A stretch of DNA of 64,000 nt from Hawksworthiomyces lignivorus. Taxonomy: Eukaryota > Ascomycota > Sordariomycetes > Ophiostomatales > Ophiostomataceae. Below are positions 1 through 10,847 of this stretch, piece after piece. The notes under the pieces were generated by a model. It saw only the letters and a list, made by a program, of their open reading frames with translations. It was not told where the DNA came from and did not search any database. Numbering within the stretch: position 1 is the first letter of the stretch; every line of letters begins with the position of its first letter. The position numbers and the translations under genes are program-made. The stretch covers positions 186,001 to 250,000 of the forward strand of contig NTMA01000053.1 of assembly GCA_002917075.1 (NCBI GenBank). Reading direction: 5' to 3'.

Positions 1-599
1 AGGTGCAGCTCTTCAGCATTGGTTCTCTTGGCGTAGACCTGCATATGGAGTATTTACCGTCAAAGCATGCTAGCTGGTAAAATCGATAATAAGACGCGGC
101 TTTAGCGTTGTAAGTGGTCCCAATAGCTTGGGGCCGATGGATCGCCCTTAGGAGCCCATGTCGCGGAGTCGGGAAGGGTCACCCGATGGTAGACTGCACT
201 TCCACAACGCAGTCTAGTCCGCGGAGACAAAGTTCAACTCCGCATCCGCACAAGCAGGAGAGTACAGAGGCAGAGGAGAACTGGAAATCGTGCGATATCT
301 TCACAAAGTTGGATGGATATGGTTTTCTGGGGCACGGGACACGCGGTTGGGTAGGCCATCGTCACATTATCCTATTCGATATTGACGAAGTTGGGATCTT
401 GTTTGTTTCTCGAGACCACGATTCCGTTTAGTGAGGTAATGAATATAAAATAACGACGTTGTCAATGGGAAGAAAGAGATCTGGTGCTTTGACTAAAACA
501 TCAAAAATCGAAAAGAACAGAATATCAGGCATTTAACATATTACATCGGCTGAACTGCAACAATACACAACCAACCTCAACCATATAAGCACGGATACC
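1..599. other. No convincing gene; upstream region of the dioxygenase gene
   Basis: I see no domain-bearing reading frame here. A 105-codon frame at 114-431 on the plus strand has no recognisable motif and is probably chance. The last 100 bases are AT-rich and lead into an ATG in good context (tacc ATGG), so this is most likely the promoter and 5' leader of the gene at 600. Confidence 0.5.
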
Positions 600-1709
600 A
601 TGGCTCCCTCTGTGATCGATTCCCCTCCGCTCGCGGCCCAGAATGGTGCAGCCACCAAAGTAAGTGGAAAGGACGCTCAACCGGCTGCCGCCACGACGAA
701 GACGTACTGCCACATCACGCCGGTCTCCATGGAAGACCGCCTGCACGGCACGACATCCCTGGAGACGGTGCAGTCCGCAGTCGAAGCCTTCCACCGCGAC
801 GGCTTCTGCGCTATCTCCAACGCCATTGACCCGGCCATCATTGACAAGCTCAACGCCCGCATGCTCGAGGACACCCCGGTGTACCTGGAGCGGCCCACGC
901 TGCACTACAATCAGGGGGCCAAGGCGCGGAACATCTCGCAAATGCCACCAATGACAGCGGAGTACATGTCGCAGGCGATCTGGGCCAACCCGCACGCCAT
1001 GACGGTCCTCGAGTACCTGCTGGGCCCGCGGCCAGAGTGCCGCTTCGTCAACTCCAACACGGCGCTGCCGAACCCGGACCCGTTGGCGCGCCAGGCCGTG
1101 CACAGCGATGCGTACCACGACCACCCCAACTACTCCTGGGCGGTGGTGCTCAACATCTACCTGACGGACGTGTCCCCGCTCAACGGCGCTACGGAGGTGT
1201 GGCCCGGCACACACAACATCACTAGCAAGGCGTTCCACGTGTCGCAGCACAGCGGGCGGATCCGCCGCGAGGTGTTCCTGGAGCGGGCCAAGACACACCC
1301 GCCGGGCCAGGTCACGATCCCTAAGGGCAGCATCTGCTTCCGGGACCTGCGCACGTGGCACGCGGGCATGCCGAACCTGTCGACAGACCCGCGCATCATG
1401 CTGGCGCTCGTGTACTTCCCGCGCTTCTACCGGTCGCCGATGCGGCTGCGGCTGCCCGCGGCGGTGCGGGACATTGTGACGTCGTGGCCGCAGGTGGACT
1501 TCGAGACAGGCACAGACTGGGTAGACGTGGAGGACAGCGAGGAGGCGCGCAACAACTTCCACCTCAACCAGACGTTCCAGGCGAACTGGACGCAGCAGGC
1601 CGACTTCGGCGTTTTCTCGGACGGCAGGCACGGGATCCAGAACAAGCTGAGCACGGAGATCGAGCCAGAGGTGACGCGGGCGGATTACTGGCTTCCAGGG
1701 GACTCGTGA
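600..1709 (+). CDS. Phytanoyl-CoA dioxygenase (PhyH)-like Fe(II)/2-oxoglutarate oxygenase
   Basis: Single-exon gene of 369 residues. It reads as a PhyH-family non-haem iron oxygenase, which couples 2-oxoglutarate decarboxylation to hydroxylation of an organic substrate. The expected iron triad is visible: H168 and D170 in an HSD motif and H254 in a TWHAG motif. R265 lies where the 2-oxoglutarate-binding arginine is expected. The segment around GATEVWPGTH (about 196-205) is also typical of the family. There is no signal peptide or membrane segment, so it is probably cytosolic or peroxisomal. The start at 600 has a good context and the ~70 residues before the core domain fit family length. Third codon positions are strongly G/C, unlike the AT-rich flanks. 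The substrate cannot be read from sequence. Fungal homologues often act in secondary metabolism, but nothing adjacent shows a pathway. Confidence 0.88.
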   Translation: MAPSVIDSPPLAAQNGAATKVSGKDAQPAAATTKTYCHITPVSMEDRLHGTTSLETVQSAVEAFHRDGFCAISNAIDPAIIDKLNARMLEDTPVYLERPTLHYNQGAKARNISQMPPMTAEYMSQAIWANPHAMTVLEYLLGPRPECRFVNSNTALPNPDPLARQAVHSDAYHDHPNYSWAVVLNIYLTDVSPLNGATEVWPGTHNITSKAFHVSQHSGRIRREVFLERAKTHPPGQVTIPKGSICFRDLRTWHAGMPNLSTDPRIMLALVYFPRFYRSPMRLRLPAAVRDIVTSWPQVDFETGTDWVDVEDSEEARNNFHLNQTFQANWTQQADFGVFSDGRHGIQNKLSTEIEPEVTRADYWLPGDS

Positions 1710-3183
1710 GGTGCGGAATATCGCCGAGGGGGAAGGGATGGCGGGGACAGAAAGAAAGAAACACCCTCTTGATGAACGCCCGAGCTATGTTGTACTCTAG
1801 TTTTTATTTTTATTCTTTATGCAGAATGAGATATTATTGATTTACCGTTTCGCTCATTCTCTCCTTGAGATCCAGTTCGCAAATTGCCGTCTCGGCTCCA
1901 CGCCTGCACCCCCAAGGCTCATTTGGCCTTTCTAATCAATGGCTCCCACACTCTCAATTTGACACACCCCTCTCACAGGAAATTGCTAATTGCTTGGTAA
2001 TAACCCAATCAGAAGAAGAAAAGGCAGGAAAGCAGGTAACAAGTAGAAGAATTTTTCTGTGCCCAACCTTCATGCCTGCCGTTCCAATCAGGTATCTTTC
2101 CGCATTCCTTTCCGATTTCAGTGTTAGTAATTCATTCGCCTGCCTACTGTTGAGGCGCCAGTTTAAGCACACCCGAGGCCGAAAAAAGTCTCGCTAGCCA
2201 CTTTCATATGCTCATTTCCTATTTGGGATGGGTGCTTTCGCGTGTAACGAGAACTTCACGTATTTGTTTTGAGGTAATGAATCTCACTTCACAATCCAAC
2301 GTTTCGTACTCTCAGGACGACGCTCCAGTCAATCGAGACGAGGTTTAACATCTGACAAGGTTTTGTTGTACGTTTTTCGTGAATAACCCACAAGTTATTG
2401 GAGTCCCGTCTTATACGACCACCATGACGATCGTTGACCTCCTAATTGGTCCTCTCGCGTCCGTTATATCAGTCGAAGACGAACGGTCCTACTCTTGTGG
2501 TTGTGTTATGTCATCTTTCGTGTTCATTTTAAATTATCATACAAAAAAAAGACCCTCAACCAAAGTCAAATTACACCGTTTTGAATTTACAAACTTATCA
2601 AAACACATTTATGAACATCGTGTCGAAGGACGGGGTCTTGGTTAAACTTTACGAGGATGTCTATAATCGTGAAGAGTATAAGACATTTGTTTTTTAGTAA
2701 ATTTTTCTACAAAGGACCTTTTACAAAGAATCTTATATTGTTATATATGAGACCGTTCCGACCGATAACTTGTAACGTCGTATGAACATTGTCGTTCGTT
2801 AATACGATTGAGATTATCACACTTTGTTGTTAAGTTGCTACAATAAGCGACGTATAGAGTGATCAATTCTAAGCGTTTATGTTCTGAGTAAGAACTGCGT
2901 AGTGTATCAAGGTATGCAATGAGGGCACTGAGCAGTAGTGAATGTTCTCTGTATTCACAAGGTTCAGACAATCGGTAACGACTGGGCGTTACCCCAAACT
3001 ATCAAAGCTATCTAGGTAGGGAGCGTGCTATTATATAGACTTCTAACATCATTCGTACATCATATGGAACATTATTCCCTGTATGATGTTCCTGTCTTTC
3101 CTCATACCAACATCATATCCAACATTATTTTTTGTATGATGTTCTATTACATAATCCTTCTGGTACAATATTCCTACTAGTAT
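1710..3183. other. AT-rich intergenic stretch with short tandem hairpin repeat
   Basis: No gene is supported. Several 60-110 codon frames occur on both strands without motifs or consistent codon use. From about 2240 the DNA becomes markedly AT-rich and may be old transposon remnant. The right end holds the 35-base tandem units listed separately, immediately before the LINE. Confidence 0.5.
3057..3144. repeat. Two 35-bp tandem units with inverted ends
   Basis: Units at 3057-3091 and 3110-3144 (period 53) are identical except for five bases, GG to CC and CCC to TTT. Each unit begins acatcata and ends with its complement tatgatgt, so each can fold into a hairpin. They sit about 40 bases before the proposed LINE insertion point. 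Confidence 0.75.
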
Positions 3184-6100
3184 CTAAATCCGTGTGGTAC
3201 ACTTGTCTATTCTAGCCAGTGGCGACAACCATTGAATGGAACTGGCAACCAGCGAGGCCAACAAAGAAACGCATGTGGGCAAAGACTGACGTACCGACAC
3301 TCCGACAAACAGTACAGGAACGCCTCGGGCGACTGAGCGAAGTCACAGGACTTGGAGACGCAGAGAGCATCGACCGATTCGTTGCCATCATCATCGATGC
3401 CATTTGCGATGGCATCGAGGCGTCCACACCATGGTCCGACCCATCGCCACGGTCGATCGCAGGATTCGACCAAGAATGCAAGAATATCTGCAGTGAGGTG
3501 CAACAACTCCGCCGACGGTGGCAACGCACACGGCAAGACGACGACCACGAGGCCTACCGACAGGCACGAAACAAGAAAGGCCGAGACATTCATAAATCAC
3601 TCCGCAATGCCCATCGTCGTCGGGTCGAGGAAGCGTCAGCATCCCAGACTGGCTTATGGCGGCTGGTCAAGTGGGCCAAGAACAGACACGACATAACCGC
3701 TGCATGTACACCAGCACTGGTAAAATCGGACGGGGGAATGGCCCATGAACCGGAGGAGAAGGCGGAGGTGCTACGCCAGGCCCTCTTCCCGCCCCCGATC
3801 AGAGCGGACCTCTCAGACCTCGAGGGCTACCAGCACCCCCCGGCGATTGAATGCCCCGACATCACGATACAAGAGATCCAGAATGCCATACGCCGGGCGT
3901 CCCCGAATAAGGCCCCAGGCGGCGACGGCATCACTAACGGCGTCCTGCAGAAGATACTCGACATCCTCCTCCCACACCTCCATAGGCTCTTCAACGCGTG
4001 TCTACAGCAGGGCCACTGCCCTACACACTTCAAGGACACTATTACAGTAATCCTTCGTAAGCCGGGGAAGGACGACTACACACAGCCTAAGGCATACCGG
4101 CCCATCGCCCTGCTCAGCACTCTGGGCAAGGCGATGGAAGCGATTGTTGCGAATCGACTCGCCTACCTGGCTGACACCCACCACCTCCTCCCAATTCGAC
4201 ACACAGGCGGACGAAGGCTGGCCTCGACGGAACATGCCATGCACCTTCTCCTTCAACGGATACACCAGGCGTGGGCTGAGGGCAAGGTAGCCTCCCTCTT
4301 ACTGCTCGACGTGTCGGGGGCGTACGACAACGTCTCCCACGAACGGCTACTACACAACCTTCGAAAGCGCCGGATCGACAAGAGAATCGTGGACTGGACG
4401 GCCTCTTTCCTCCGGGGACGCTCTACAACCATTAGACTGCAGGAGTACACCACATCCTCGGAACCAATCCAGACAGGCATACCACAAGGGTCAAGCGTCT
4501 CGCCCATCCTGTACCTGTTCTATAACGCAGACCTTATCGAGGCCTGTAAGACAGAGGACACCGAGGCAGCGGGGTACATTGATGATGCGTCTATCCTCGC
4601 GGTAGGGCAGTCGGCACCACACAACTGCAAAACTCTGAAGAAAATTCACCAAAAAGCGGAAGATTGGGCCGTGAAACACGGATCCAAGTTTGCGCCGGCA
4701 AAATACGAGCTTGTGCACTTTACAAGAGACCCTAAGGCGAACAGCACGCACCCCCTTCGCCTGCCACACGCCACGATTCCGGCGTCCCCTTCATGCCGCT
4801 ACTTGGGCATCCAGATGGACACCAAACTTCGGTGGGACTACCACCGTGAGAAGGTCGAAGAAAGAGCCACGAAGCGGCTGTCGGCTCTGTCGGCTCTGGC
4901 ATCCTCCTCGTGGGGCACCGGGACCACCAACCTACGGCATGTGTACAAAGCCATGGTCGTGCCCCAGATGCTTTACGGATGCTCTGCATGGTACACGGCC
5001 GGGCACCGCGGCCGCACTATGGTCTCGACAATCGAGAAAATACAGAGACGCGCGGCGCAAACTATTACGGGCGCCTTCTCTACCACTGCGGGATCAGCGG
5101 TGGACGTAGAGGCCAACCTTCTCCCCGTGCCACAACAGATCGAGCAGACGGCATTAGAAGCTACGATACGCGTCCGGACCACCCCCCTTTACGGCGCCAT
5201 GGCCTCGCCGCAAGTTCCTAGCAACATGCCGGGAAGGACGAAGCGAATACGCACCAGGCAGAGCCCGCTGGACCAGCTCTCGAGCATCCTCGCACACAAG
5301 CACGCGGTGCAGCTCGACCGGTTGGAAAGACGGCAAGCACATGTGGTACCGCCATGGTGGATACCGCCCTCTGTCCGTATCAACCCGTCAGCGGACGAGG
5401 CGATCAAGGAACATAACGCCACGGAACCAGGGACGATACGGATCTACACTGACGGTAGTGCAATTAACGGTCACGTAGGGGCGGCAGCAACAACAACTGC
5501 ACCTATAAGCGGCGTCGACACGAAACGGATACAATACATGGGCACGTCCACCACTTCCACAGTGTACGCTGCCGAGCTCAAAGGAATAGCACTAGCCTTA
5601 CAAATCATACTCGATCTACACAACACCATCGACCGTCCCGGGAAAGGGGCCATTTTCACCGACAACCAAGCCGCCCTCCGGGCGATACAGGACCCCAAGT
5701 GCCCATCAGGACAGTACATCCTGGCGGAGGTTTTGCAAACGCTCGACCACCTCCGGAACCTAGGATGGGATATACGGTTTCACTGGATCCCGGCTCATGT
5801 CGGAGTACCAGGCAACGAATTAGCCGACCAAGCTGCCAAAGAGGCTGCGGGCTCCTCTGCCGAGCCTCAACAGTTCTCGCCACAGACGCTCCTGGCAACC
5901 ACGAAAACCACGATCCGCCAGACAATGCACGGCAGGTGGGAAAAGGCCTGGGAGACCGCCAAGCACGGCCGCGAGCTCTTTCGACTTGGAGTGAAGCCAG
6001 GGAAAGCGGTGCTTGACACACATAGTGGGACGCATAGGGCAATCAGCTCTGTGATCACACAGATGCGAACCGGAAAGATCGGACTCCGCGCCTACCTCCA

Positions 6101-6652
6101 CTCCATCAACAAGGCCGAGACCGACCAATGTCAATGCGGCTATGGACGGCAGACCGTACGACACATCCTCCTGGAATGCCGGAACTGGACAGAAGAACGA
6201 CACCTCATGTGGGCAGGCAAGCGACCGTGTGTGGACGTCCGGCGCATACTCTGTAGTTCGACCATGGCAGTACAAGCAGCAAAAATGATCATCAGGACGG
6301 GGCTCCTAGAGCAATTCCGGGCCGTACCATCCACAGTACTCCAGTATGCATAGTCGACGAGCGATATTCAGCAAACAGAAGAAGAGGAAGGCCGCAAGGC
6401 CTGACACGAGCTCAGAAATAGAACAGACAGAAGACAAGTAGTAGAGGGAACCCAGATCATACGCGCTAGAGAAACAGCCCTACGAGAATAACCTGTATAG
6501 CAGCGGGTGCTATTCTCGTAAGGGGGGACTCTTTAGTAGTAAGAACGAGGAATCTGTATTATTTGTTGTAGAACGCTGCATAGCTGCTGTATGGCGGCTG
6601 GGACAGTCTATGAATGAATAAAATAATAAATAATAAATAAATAAATAAAATT
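3184..6652 (+). mobile_element. 5'-truncated non-LTR retrotransposon (LINE, Tad/I-like)
   Basis: The element comprises the RT-RNase H reading frame, about 260 bases of 3' untranslated sequence and a 3' tail of repeated AATA units (about 6615-6651). That layout is typical of LINEs. The apurinic-type endonuclease domain and ORF1 expected upstream are absent, so the copy appears 5'-truncated, the usual result of incomplete target-primed reverse transcription. The heptamer ctagtat occurs at 3177-3183 and again at 6653-6659, just outside the tail. It is a candidate target-site duplication and is the basis for these borders, but at 7 bases it is weak evidence. Confidence 0.8.
3219..6353 (+). CDS. 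LINE reverse transcriptase-RNase H polyprotein (5'-truncated ORF2)
   Basis: Open frame of 1044 codons with no internal stop. It starts right after a TAG at 3213 and has a GTG, not ATG, at 3219, so the N-terminus is artificial. Reverse transcriptase motifs are clear: [10 protein letters not shown] near residues 359-368, [10 protein letters not shown] near 425-434, and the catalytic YIDD box near 453-456. An RNase H domain follows with all four acidic residues: YTDGSA near 745, AAELKG near 786, FTDNQ near 813 and [10 protein letters not shown] near 867-876. A C-terminal zinc-knuckle-like motif, C-x-C-x8-H-x4-C, lies at 971-987. The RT plus RNase H order matches fungal Tad/I-group LINEs. The frame is intact and shows no obvious C-to-T (RIP) damage, so insertion is probably recent. 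The copy itself should be immobile without its endonuclease region. Confidence 0.93.
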   Translation: MATTIEWNWQPARPTKKRMWAKTDVPTLRQTVQERLGRLSEVTGLGDAESIDRFVAIIIDAICDGIEASTPWSDPSPRSIAGFDQECKNICSEVQQLRRRWQRTRQDDDHEAYRQARNKKGRDIHKSLRNAHRRRVEEASASQTGLWRLVKWAKNRHDITAACTPALVKSDGGMAHEPEEKAEVLRQALFPPPIRADLSDLEGYQHPPAIECPDITIQEIQNAIRRASPNKAPGGDGITNGVLQKILDILLPHLHRLFNACLQQGHCPTHFKDTITVILRKPGKDDYTQPKAYRPIALLSTLGKAMEAIVANRLAYLADTHHLLPIRHTGGRRLASTEHAMHLLLQRIHQAWAEGKVASLLLLDVSGAYDNVSHERLLHNLRKRRIDKRIVDWTASFLRGRSTTIRLQEYTTSSEPIQTGIPQGSSVSPILYLFYNADLIEACKTEDTEAAGYIDDASILAVGQSAPHNCKTLKKIHQKAEDWAVKHGSKFAPAKYELVHFTRDPKANSTHPLRLPHATIPASPSCRYLGIQMDTKLRWDYHREKVEERATKRLSALSALASSSWGTGTTNLRHVYKAMVVPQMLYGCSAWYTAGHRGRTMVSTIEKIQRRAAQTITGAFSTTAGSAVDVEANLLPVPQQIEQTALEATIRVRTTPLYGAMASPQVPSNMPGRTKRIRTRQSPLDQLSSILAHKHAVQLDRLERRQAHVVPPWWIPPSVRINPSADEAIKEHNATEPGTIRIYTDGSAINGHVGAAATTTAPISGVDTKRIQYMGTSTTSTVYAAELKGIALALQIILDLHNTIDRPGKGAIFTDNQAALRAIQDPKCPSGQYILAEVLQTLDHLRNLGWDIRFHWIPAHVGVPGNELADQAAKEAAGSSAEPQQFSPQTLLATTKTTIRQTMHGRWEKAWETAKHGRELFRLGVKPGKAVLDTHSGTHRAISSVITQMRTGKIGLRAYLHSINKAETDQCQCGYGRQTVRHILLECRNWTEERHLMWAGKRPCVDVRRILCSSTMAVQAAKMIIRTGLLEQFRAVPSTVLQYA

Positions 6653-6783
6653 CTAGTATATTACTGGTACTAGCCCCTCACGGTGCTATCCCCCCCTTAA
6701 TATACTAGTACAGTCGTTCTGCCACACTTTACCGCCTTTCTCTTAAGGTCTCAATTTAGGTCCTTACGTCCTATTTCGTAACA

Positions 6784-6841
6784 CCGCTAAGCAGGCCGAA
6801 GCAGGAGCGATGTTACCCGCTAAGTAGGTTGAAGTAGGAGC
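6784..6841. repeat. 25-bp tandem pair differing only by C-to-T changes
   Basis: Copies at 6784-6808 and 6817-6841 align over 25 bases. All four differences are C in the first copy and T in the second (cagg to tagg twice, cc to tt once). A one-directional C-to-T pattern resembles repeat-induced point mutation or cytosine deamination. Confidence 0.7.
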
Positions 6842-6871
6842 AGTACAGGAATATGACAAATAAGGAAATTC

Positions 6872-7011
6872 TTAATGACAAGATTCGTGTTTTATATTGG
6901 GCTGATACTGTACGTCTATCTCTAGGATACGGTGGTCATACACTGTATATAGCACTATATAGAGAGGGCTTCTCGCCCTGACTCCTGCTAGGATATCTTT
7001 TGGCCTCTTCT
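6872..7011 (-). repeat. LTR-like dispersed repeat fragment (copy A)
   Basis: The minus strand of 6932-7011 matches the plus strand of 30439-30516 almost base for base, apart from a short indel and a few substitutions. In both copies the similarity begins just after a TG (tgtcagaagagg here, tgattagaagagg at 30 kb), as expected for an LTR 5' end. Downstream on the minus strand a TATA-like stretch and 23 bases (6873-6895) are identical to 19349-19371. I read this as a solo-LTR or LTR fragment of one family; no internal retrotransposon genes are present. Confidence 0.6.
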
Positions 7012-8057
7012 GACAGGAGGGGTTATCGACACGGAGGAATTGGAATTGGAAAATAAAGGTGACCGACAAGACAGAGCCCGGTTGAAAGCGAATCTGTACA
7101 TCACGACTGGTCTTTCAACGTCTGCGAAATGCATTATAACACAAGCAGCTGTGCAACTGTGTTCGCGTCAGGTCCGTTCGAGTGGGATGCACTTCGCAAT
7201 TCTTATAATTATTGACAAAGAGCCACGAGAATCATAATTTTGATACTGGAGTTGTTTAACCACATGCCGACGCTGTGCAGTTATGGAAGGACGCAACCAA
7301 GACTCAAGCGCAGATCTAGATGTGGACATCTAGCTCGCTGTGTTAAGATTACATGAAGACGTTACATATGACTTTTCAAAACTTCGTCCTACAATATGCT
7401 TAAATTGGCAACCTTTTTATCCACTAGAGTAGCATATTCAACAATTGTGGGATTTAGCTTTGCATCGAGTGCTTTCTTGGTTTAGGCGTCAGGACAGGTT
7501 TTCTTAACGGTGCTCCGCAATAAATAGTCTGTGCGTGGCTGGGGTAAGGCAGTAAGTATGTAAAGTTAACGTGCGGATACGGCGTCATGGGTGTAACTCG
7601 TCAATGAGGTTACCACTGACAAAACCATTGCGTCGGAACACCCGCAAAGGGATAGAAGACGGTACCGCCGGACGGGATACGAGTTCTTGTGCATCTAACG
7701 GAACCACCGTCGACATACACCACGGCGATACCCCACGATTTCCAGTAGTAGTCGCGCGATGCTGCATTAGTCGCATTACACATGGAGTTTTCCATAGTCT
7801 ACCTCGTACCCGTGATCTGCCTTCTTTTGACGATAACTGGGATTCATCTGTGGGGAGGCATTTAGCGCGGAAAAGTGCATAGCGAGAAATGACATAACGA
7901 ATGAAAAATAATCATTGCTGATGCACAAGCAACGACCTCGGAAAAGAGCTAACGTATGCTTATTATCAAATGTTCTATAAAAGGTTTACAAGAAACGAAA
8001 TCTGCGTTGTAGACATTACATGACAGGAAGCAAACAAAAGTCTGCTTCCTTGTGAAC

Positions 8058-10847
8058 ATGGCTCCGTTCCGTTTTACATTTTCAGCCTGCTTGGCATTTC
8101 TTGTCCATCTAACCCAATTCTATGCAGTCCTTGGCAGCAGTGTAAGTCTTACTGGTCGCCAACTGCGTTTGACATGGACCAACGAGAGCGGCAGCTGGGA
8201 GGCTTCTTTGGAAAGCCAGGTCTCTGGAAGCTGGACCACACAGAGCTCTGGCTTAGGGCAGTACAGCCTCTTGGCCAATTATACTAGTGCCAGCCAGTCG
8301 TCGAGCCAGGTGGAGCTGGGCAAGCTGGGCATCTTGGAGCAGTTTGGTGCGGACAGCGTGCAGTCGAGCGGCAGCAGCATCACAACGACCAGCCAATTGG
8401 CCAATGGCACATTTACTGCTGTTTGGTGGATTGACACCAGCCGCTCATGGGATCTGCTGGCTGTCAATACGACTTGGAAGACGACGGCAGCAGGATGGTT
8501 CTCGATTCCGAGCCCGCGTCTGGTAGACTTAGCGGATGACGATCTTGGCTGGGGTGTGGTGCCCGGATACTGGTCGTCGAACGGGCTGGAATCATCGAAT
8601 GAGCTCGTCTACGACTACGTGCAAGGCGTTCCTGCCGGGATCTATGTGTCCCAGGAGGCCAGCACGACCAGTTTGGTGGCCATCTTGTCTAGCAAGTCCA
8701 CGGGTACCACCTTCGCGGCGATAGCGCACCCGTCTCTAGCCCGCGACCCTTTTGCCAACAACAGCACTGCCACCCAAGAGCAGTGGAATGTGGGCTTGAG
8801 CTTGCGCAGTGCCAACGGTACCCTCTCACCCACGGCCTACTACCCTGTGCTCGGCCAAGCGCACTCGCAGACGGCAGCGGGCGGCAGCGTAACTGCCCGC
8901 TTCTTGTACGCTGTGGTGCCGGGCAACGAGACCCAGTGGTACGAAGTTAATCGCTTTGTGCACCAGGAGGTGTACCCCATCTCCGAGTACGCCAGCCGAG
9001 CTGTCGACCTCAGCTCACTCAGCAACCGTATCAACCGCATACACGACTTTATGGTTACACCATCGTCACTGTGGCACCTGTGGACCTATGAGAACCTGAC
9101 CCTGGGCGCCGAGTCTGGCAAGCTCTCCGACGTCGCTGCTATGTGGATGATCCAGAATCGCACCGGCGACCCATTTATGCTAGCCGAGCGGCTGCCCTAT
9201 GCCCGGAACTTTAAGCTGGCCCAACAAGATACGTCCGGTGATGTGTTTCACGGAGCGGCTCTTGGCGAGTATTTTAAGAACGGAGCCTTTGTTAGTGAGC
9301 TGATTTGGACCGGCATAGACCCCGTCGACTATGTCTCACCAATTTTCACCACGTTCTACCTGCTGTCTGACATTGGCAACATCCTCTTGTTTAACAGAAC
9401 CGACGAGCTGCTCTACCAGCGGTTCCAGCTGGCCGCCGAAAAGCTGCTGAGCTGGCAGCAGGCGGACGGCAGCTTTAGCGTCGGCTATGTCAAATCCAAT
9501 CCGTCGACGCAGAAATATCCTGAGCTGAGCGACAACCGCGCCACCTGGTACGGGCTGCTTGCCGCGTACCGCATCCTCCAAAACACGACCTACCTCGACG
9601 CAGCCGAGGCGGGCGCGCAGTGGTTCATCGACACGGTCGTGGCCACGGGCCGCTGGCTCGGCGTCTGCGACGACACGCGGCTGTACCCCGATTTTGCCAC
9701 GGCCCACGCGGCCGGCGCCCTGCTGGAGCTCTACGAGCTGACGGGCAAGACGACGTACCTCGACGCGGCCGTGCAGGCGGCCAAGTTCTACACGCTGCAC
9801 ATCTTCAACCACCCGGTGGTGGACGACAGCGTCAAGCAGCGCAGCGGCCAGCTGCTGCAGGACTGGCAGCTGAGCCAGGTCGCGCTCAACTACGAGCACG
9901 CGGGCTACGGCGGCTCGGTGGACAGCCACGGGCCCATCACGATCAGCAGCCACGCCGGCCTCTTTGTGCGCATCTACGAGGCCACGGGCGACGAGCTCTT
10001 CCACGCGCTGGCGCGGCTGGCCGCCCGCGGCCGCGACGCCTTTGTCACGCCCAGCAGCGGCATCCCGAGCTACTACTGGATCCAGGGCAACACGGGCGGC
10101 TCCACCTACCCCTGGCACGGCTGGTGGCACATTGGCTGGCTGACCGACTACCTCGTGTCCAGCGCCCACCAGAGCAGCGGCGGCCGGGTCAGCTTCCCGC
10201 GCGGCCTCATGGCCGCCAAGGTTGGCAGCCACGTCCCCTACGGCTTCGTCAGCGGCACCGTCTACGGCACGCCTGCCGTCCTCTGGCAGCCGCGCAGCCT
10301 GGCCACCGTCAGCGACCCCAACGTGGACTTTCTCACCGCCCGGTCCGCCGACGGCGCCAAGCTGTTTGTTATCCTGCTCAACCAGAGCCCCGCGGCGACG
10401 CAGGCCACGCTGACGCTGGACCCCCGCTCGCTGGTCGCCTTCCAGGTCGCCACGTGGGGCAGCTCCGCGGCCCTGGCCGGTTCGGCGTCTGCCACCGGCT
10501 CCAACACGTGGAGCGTCAATGTGGCTGGTGCGGGCATGTCCGTCTTGACCATCGACACGACCTTGGCCGCTGACCCCCAAGGTCCGGCCTTTCGCAATTT
10601 CACCGTCGCCGGTGCGGCACGCAGCCCGACCATCAGCTGGTCGTTCTGGACGAATGTCGAGAGCTGGGCAGAATGGGCCGTGCCGGGCAGCGGTGTCTGG
10701 ACGCCGATGCCAGCCAGCACGAGCTACACATTTTCGACCTCCCTCGACCTGAGCAACGTCACCGTGGACCAGATCAAGATTCGTATCGCAAGCCAGACGG
10801 GCTCGTTTGTCGGCATTTCGAATGCTGTGTACTGGACTGTTAGCTAG
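8058..10847 (+). CDS. Large secreted glycosidase-like protein (six-hairpin type suspected)
   Basis: Single-exon gene of 929 residues. The ATG at 8058 is preferred over an in-frame GTG two codons upstream. The N-terminus (MAPFRFTFSACLAFLVHLTQ...) is a convincing secretion signal, with cleavage expected near residue 27. Many N-glycosylation sequons (NES, NYT, NGT, NTT, NRT, NNST) support an extracellular location. The middle (about 430-690) contains successive helical segments rich in Trp, Tyr, Asp and Gly, such as DNRATWYGLLAAY and WHGWWHIGWLTDYL. These resemble the alpha/alpha-toroid of six-hairpin glycosidases and related polysaccharide-degrading enzymes. Beta-rich segments flank it on both sides. 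No catalytic residue can be assigned and no family number is safe. Codons are GC-rich, especially after 9600. It stands alone between TE debris and the ATPase gene. Confidence 0.75.
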   Translation: MAPFRFTFSACLAFLVHLTQFYAVLGSSVSLTGRQLRLTWTNESGSWEASLESQVSGSWTTQSSGLGQYSLLANYTSASQSSSQVELGKLGILEQFGADSVQSSGSSITTTSQLANGTFTAVWWIDTSRSWDLLAVNTTWKTTAAGWFSIPSPRLVDLADDDLGWGVVPGYWSSNGLESSNELVYDYVQGVPAGIYVSQEASTTSLVAILSSKSTGTTFAAIAHPSLARDPFANNSTATQEQWNVGLSLRSANGTLSPTAYYPVLGQAHSQTAAGGSVTARFLYAVVPGNETQWYEVNRFVHQEVYPISEYASRAVDLSSLSNRINRIHDFMVTPSSLWHLWTYENLTLGAESGKLSDVAAMWMIQNRTGDPFMLAERLPYARNFKLAQQDTSGDVFHGAALGEYFKNGAFVSELIWTGIDPVDYVSPIFTTFYLLSDIGNILLFNRTDELLYQRFQLAAEKLLSWQQADGSFSVGYVKSNPSTQKYPELSDNRATWYGLLAAYRILQNTTYLDAAEAGAQWFIDTVVATGRWLGVCDDTRLYPDFATAHAAGALLELYELTGKTTYLDAAVQAAKFYTLHIFNHPVVDDSVKQRSGQLLQDWQLSQVALNYEHAGYGGSVDSHGPITISSHAGLFVRIYEATGDELFHALARLAARGRDAFVTPSSGIPSYYWIQGNTGGSTYPWHGWWHIGWLTDYLVSSAHQSSGGRVSFPRGLMAAKVGSHVPYGFVSGTVYGTPAVLWQPRSLATVSDPNVDFLTARSADGAKLFVILLNQSPAATQATLTLDPRSLVAFQVATWGSSAALAGSASATGSNTWSVNVAGAGMSVLTIDTTLAADPQGPAFRNFTVAGAARSPTISWSFWTNVESWAEWAVPGSGVWTPMPASTSYTFSTSLDLSNVTVDQIKIRIASQTGSFVGISNAVYWTVS

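Larger units (their letters stand above)
6354..8057. other. Non-coding region with LINE tail, short repeats and LTR-like fragment
   Basis: It contains the LINE 3' untranslated sequence and tail to 6652, then a 25-bp tandem pair at 6784-6841 and an LTR-like fragment at 6872-7011, each listed separately. From 7020 to 8057 no gene is supported. A 62-codon frame on the minus strand (7610-7795) has tryptophans and cysteines and could be the last exon of a small secreted protein, but I could not join it to a start. Confidence 0.5.

Noticed and set aside
525..1631. 368-codon minus-strand frame opposite the dioxygenase
   Set aside because: It is a shadow of the GC-rich dioxygenase gene; composition is Arg/Val/His-rich without motifs.
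7610..7795. Small Trp/Cys-containing minus frame as a secreted effector gene
   Set aside because: A signal-like ATG exists upstream (MSFLAMHFSALNA), but no splice junction of normal length joins it in the right frame.
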